DNA of 23,574 nt, taken from an uncultured Clostridia bacterium. Its GTDB lineage: Bacteria > Bacillota > Clostridia > Oscillospirales > Oscillospiraceae. The position numbers were made by a program, and so were the translations under genes. The notes under the pieces were generated by a model. The model saw nothing but the letters and a program-made list of their open reading frames with translations, did not search any database and was not told the DNA's origin. Numbering within the stretch: the stretch's first letter is position 1; every line of letters begins with the position of its first letter. Below are positions 20,212 through 23,574 of the stretch, piece by piece. The stretch spans positions 1 through 23,574 of the forward strand of contig CAMJHX010000005.1 of the NCBI GenBank assembly GCA_946405655.1, given 5' to 3'.

Positions 20212-23200
20212 CATGCGCTTTACCCCGGCGCAGCAGTGCGCCATCGACAGCCGCGAGAGCACCGTGCTCGTCTCCGCCGCGGCGGGCAGCGGCAAAACCC
20301 GCGTGCTCACCGAGCGCCTCATGGCCTATCTGACGGACGAAACGAACCCCGTGGACATTGACCGCTTTCTCGTGATCACGTTCACGAAGGCGGCGGCGGG
20401 CGAGCTCAGAAGCCGCATTCTCTCCGGCATCGCCGCGAACACCGCCGCGCACCCGGAGTTGCGGCGGCAGACCGCCCTCTGCGCCCGCGCGCAGATCGGC
20501 ACGATCCACTCCTTCTGCGGCAATCTGCTGCGCGAGCACTGCGCAGCCGCGGCGCTGAGCCCGGATTTTCAGATTGCGGACGAGAACCAGACGACCGCGC
20601 TCAAGGCGGCGACGCTCGAGAAGGTGCTCGAGGCCGCCTATGCGGACATGGACACGGACGATCATCTGCGCACGCTCGCGGACACCGTGGGCTCCGGGCG
20701 GGACGACCGGCGGCTTGCGGAATTGATTTTGCAGCTTTACGAAAAAATGCAGAGCCACGCCCGGCCCGAGCAGTGGGCGGCGCGGCAGATCGAACTTTTG
20801 GACCTGTCCGGCGTGACGGACATCGCCGAGACGCCGTGGGGCGCGGAGCTCCTCGAGGCGGCAAAGCAGTCGGCAGAATACTGGTGCGCCGCGCTCGACC
20901 GCCTGCGCGCGGACGTGGCGGAATATGACTGGCTGGAAAAGGCATATGGCCCGAGCATCGACGAGACCGGCGAGACCTTCCGCGCGGCGATGCGCGCGAT
21001 GGACGCCGGCTGGGATGCGGCGCACCACGCACTCGCGGCGGTGACCTTCCCGCGGCTCGGCACGGTGCGCAATCCGCCGGAGCCGGAGGCGAAGGAGCGC
21101 GCGCAGGCGACGCGCGAGAAATGCAAGAAGGCCGTGGAGAAGCTGAAGAAGCAGTTTTCACAGACCTCCGAAAAGATGCTGGAGGATCTGCGCGCGGCGG
21201 CGCCGGCGATGGTGCGGCTGCTGCGGCTGACGATGCAGTTCACCGACGCCTATGCCGCCGAGAAGAAGCGGCGCGATCTCGTGGACTACGCGGATCTGGA
21301 GCACATGGCGGCGCGGCTCTTAACGAACGAGGACGGCTCGCCGAGCGTGCTCGCGAAGACGGTCTCGGAGCGGTTTCGCGAGATCCTCGTGGACGAATAT
21401 CAGGATGTGAGCGAGGTGCAGGATCTCATCTTTCGCGCGGTGAGCCGGGAGGAGAAGAACCTCTTCTTCGTCGGCGACGTGAAGCAGTCGATCTACCGCT
21501 TCCGGCTTGCCGATCCGGGGCTGTTTCTCGCGAAATACGACGCGTTCACCCCGGCGGAGCTGGCGCGGGGCGACGAGAGCCGCCGCATTCTGCTGCAGGA
21601 GAACTTCCGCTCGCGCGGCGCGGTGCTCGATGCCTGCAACCATGTGTTCCGCAGCATCATGTCCCGCGCGCTCGGCGAGCTGGACTATGACGATGACGCG
21701 GCGCTCAAATGCGGCCTGCCGGAGATGGAGGGCGGCGAGAAGGCGGAGCTCTGCCTCGTGCAGCTGCCGGGTCCCGCGGAGGGCCCGGGGCCGGAGAAGC
21801 ACGCGCTGGAGGCGGCCTTCGTCGCCGAGCGGATGCTGCAGCTGAACCATCAGGGCGTCAATTGGGGCGACATGGTGATCCTCCTGCGCAGCGCCAACAG
21901 CGTGGGCCCCATCTACCGCGAGGCGCTCACGGCGCGGGGCATCCCCGTGCAGTCGGAGCAGGGCGGCGGCTTCTTCGAGAGCCTGGAGATCTCGATGGTG
22001 CGCGCGCTGCTCGCCGTGATCGACAATCCGCATCAGGACGTGCCGCTCGTGGCGGCGCTGACCTCTCCCCTCTTCGGCTTCGACGCCGACGCCCTCGCCG
22101 CCGTGCGCGAGAGCGACCGGACGCATGATTTTTACACCGCGCTCTCAAAAAGGGCGGAGGCGGACGACGCGGCGAAGGACGCCGTGGAGACGATCGCGCG
22201 GTATCGCCGTCTCGCGCCGGACAGCGCGCTCACGGCGCTGCTCTGGCAGATCTACGACGACCGCGATCTGATGGCGCTCTGCTCGGCGATGCCGGATGGG
22301 GATCAGCGCCGCGCGAACCTGCACCGCCTGCTCGCGCTCTCGGAATCGTTCGAGCGCACGGGCTATCAGGGGCTGCACCGCTTCGTGCAGTGGCTGGATC
22401 AGCAGGAGGCGCAGGGGCGCGAGCCCGGCGCCGCAGCCCCGGCGCAGCAGAGCGTGAAGATCATGAGCATCCACCGCTCGAAGGGGCTGGAGTTCCCGGT
22501 GGTGTTCCTGTGCGACCTGAACCGGCAGTTTAACAAATCCGACAGCACCGCCGCCGTGCTCGTGCACCCGAAGCTCGGCCTCGGGCCGAAGCGGTATGAC
22601 CTTGCGCGCGGAATCTCCTACCCGACGTTTGCGCGCACCGCGATCGCGCAGCGCCTGAACCGCGAAACACTCTCGGAGGAGATGCGGCTGTTATACGTCG
22701 CGATGACGCGCGCGAAGGATCGGCTGATCCTGACCGGCACCGTCGCGGACGCGGAGGACCTGCAGCAGAAGCTTGCGCTCGACGCCGTGGCGCCGATTCC
22801 GCCCGAGGTGCTGCAGACGGCGGTCAGCCCGCTCTGCTGGCTGCTGCAGGCGGCGCTGCTGCCGGGCGGCGAGGATGTGTTTACCATTCAGACCGTTGAG
22901 CCCGAAGCAGAGACGGAGGCCGCTGCGCGCGCAGACGCGCTCATTGAGCCGCCCGGGGCAGACCCGGCGGCGATCGAGGCGCTTGAGGCGGCGCTGACCT
23001 TCACAGATCCCCACGCGGCTGCCGCCGCCCTGCCCTCGAAGGTGACGGCGACGGAGCTCAAGCGCGCGGGCTTTGCCGATCCGGAGACCGACGGCGCGGC
23101 GCTGCTCGGCGCGAGACGGCGCACCTTCCGCATGCCGGACTTCCGCGAGGAGGACAAGCCCCTCACGCCGACGGAGCGCGGCACCGCGACGCACCGCGTG

Positions 23201-23574
23201 CTGCAGTATCTCCGCTTTACGGAAGCGCAGACGGACGACGCCGTCAAAGCGCAGATCGCCGCACTGGTGCGCGCGGGCTATCTCTCCGAGCGCGACGCGC
23301 GCGCCGTGAAGGTGGATTCGGTGCGAAGCCTTATGCAGTCCCCGCTCGGAGCGCGGCTTTACGATGCCGAGCTCGCCGGCACGGTGCGGCGGGAGTTTCG
23401 CTTTTCCCTGCTCTTCCCCGCGAGTCGCCTCTTCGGCGGCGACGTGACGGACGAGGTGCTGCTGCAGGGCGTCGTGGACTGCTGGTGGGAGGAGGATGAC
23501 GGCGTGGTCATCCTCGACTACAAGACCGACCGCATTCCCAAGGACGCCGTGCCGGAGCGGACGGAATACTACGC
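20204..23574 (+). CDS. addA: ATP-dependent helicase/nuclease subunit AddA (3' end beyond window)
   Basis: Partial: 1123 codons are visible and the frame is still open at the window edge. Full AddA is about 1200 residues, so roughly the last 100 are missing. It is a UvrD/Rep-type (superfamily 1A) helicase fused to a RecB nuclease domain. Seen are FTPAQQCAI (Q motif), Walker A AAAGSGKT (25-32), motif Ia ITFTKAAAGE, Walker B VDEYQD (D397, E398), motif III DVKQSIYRFR, motif V IMSIHRSKGLEFPVV, motif VI EEMRLLYVAMTRAK and the nuclease motif LDYKTDR with D1105. ATG 20204 lies inside the end of addB and GGAGG precedes it by about 9 bases, so translation is coupled. All catalytic motifs in view are intact. 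Confidence 0.96.
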   Translation, partial: MADMRFTPAQQCAIDSRESTVLVSAAAGSGKTRVLTERLMAYLTDETNPVDIDRFLVITFTKAAAGELRSRILSGIAANTAAHPELRRQTALCARAQIGTIHSFCGNLLREHCAAAALSPDFQIADENQTTALKAATLEKVLEAAYADMDTDDHLRTLADTVGSGRDDRRLAELILQLYEKMQSHARPEQWAARQIELLDLSGVTDIAETPWGAELLEAAKQSAEYWCAALDRLRADVAEYDWLEKAYGPSIDETGETFRAAMRAMDAGWDAAHHALAAVTFPRLGTVRNPPEPEAKERAQATREKCKKAVEKLKKQFSQTSEKMLEDLRAAAPAMVRLLRLTMQFTDAYAAEKKRRDLVDYADLEHMAARLLTNEDGSPSVLAKTVSERFREILVDEYQDVSEVQDLIFRAVSREEKNLFFVGDVKQSIYRFRLADPGLFLAKYDAFTPAELARGDESRRILLQENFRSRGAVLDACNHVFRSIMSRALGELDYDDDAALKCGLPEMEGGEKAELCLVQLPGPAEGPGPEKHALEAAFVAERMLQLNHQGVNWGDMVILLRSANSVGPIYREALTARGIPVQSEQGGGFFESLEISMVRALLAVIDNPHQDVPLVAALTSPLFGFDADALAAVRESDRTHDFYTALSKRAEADDAAKDAVETIARYRRLAPDSALTALLWQIYDDRDLMALCSAMPDGDQRRANLHRLLALSESFERTGYQGLHRFVQWLDQQEAQGREPGAAAPAQQSVKIMSIHRSKGLEFPVVFLCDLNRQFNKSDSTAAVLVHPKLGLGPKRYDLARGISYPTFARTAIAQRLNRETLSEEMRLLYVAMTRAKDRLILTGTVADAEDLQQKLALDAVAPIPPEVLQTAVSPLCWLLQAALLPGGEDVFTIQTVEPEAETEAAARADALIEPPGADPAAIEALEAALTFTDPHAAAAALPSKVTATELKRAGFADPETDGAALLGARRRTFRMPDFREEDKPLTPTERGTATHRVLQYLRFTEAQTDDAVKAQIAALVRAGYLSERDARAVKVDSVRSLMQSPLGARLYDAELAGTVRREFRFSLLFPASRLFGGDVTDEVLLQGVVDCWWEEDDGVVILDYKTDRIPKDAVPERTEYY

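Overview
The window is GC-rich (clearly above 60% in coding stretches by eye), densely packed DNA from a Gram-positive anaerobe. The best guess is class Clostridia, order Oscillospirales (Oscillospiraceae-like); the genus cannot be named. Support comes from the gene families (ComEC, HolA, SpoVB/YabM flippase-MazG-HU-RqcP, AddB-AddA, 2-hydroxyacyl-CoA dehydratase), strong AGGAGG ribosome binding sites, and intergenic palindromic repeats of a kind common in that group.

Layout. 1-4031 (+): a heptamer repeat tract and a sigma-A-type promoter, then comEC, holA and a Toprim (RNase M5-like) gene. 4032-7161 (+): a 133-bp inverted repeat, then a SpoVB/YabM-type flippase, mazG and an HU gene, closed by a two-way terminator. 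7234-10850 (-): a tight five-gene operon encoding two 2-hydroxyacyl-CoA dehydratase-type subunits, a 52-residue membrane protein, a zinc-ribbon protein and an unknown protein. It diverges from a TetR-family regulator at 11044, with an 18-bp perfect palindrome between them. 11642-12777 (+): rqcP (S4 RNA-binding protein) and a HAD phosphatase. 12778-13266: a 375-bp MITE-like element flanked by two terminators. 13267-14295 (-): an aldo-keto reductase fused to a ferredoxin domain. 14478-16742 (+): a secreted alpha/beta hydrolase, then a sigma factor overlapping a probable membrane anti-sigma factor. 16861 to the end (+): addB and addA, the latter cut by the window edge.

How it fits together. The core genes handle DNA uptake, replication, recombination repair, nucleotide-pool cleaning, chromosome structure and ribosome quality control. 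The accessory part is the dehydratase-tetR block. It sits between hup and rqcP in a neighbourhood whose order (flippase-mazG-[hup]-rqcP) is conserved in Firmicutes, so it looks like an insertion. The dehydratase pair has family cysteines, but no ATP-dependent activator, CoA-transferase or 2-hydroxyacid dehydrogenase is nearby. Its substrate and the roles of its three small companions are open; this is the most interesting part of the window. No tRNA, rRNA, CRISPR array, transposase or phage gene was seen.
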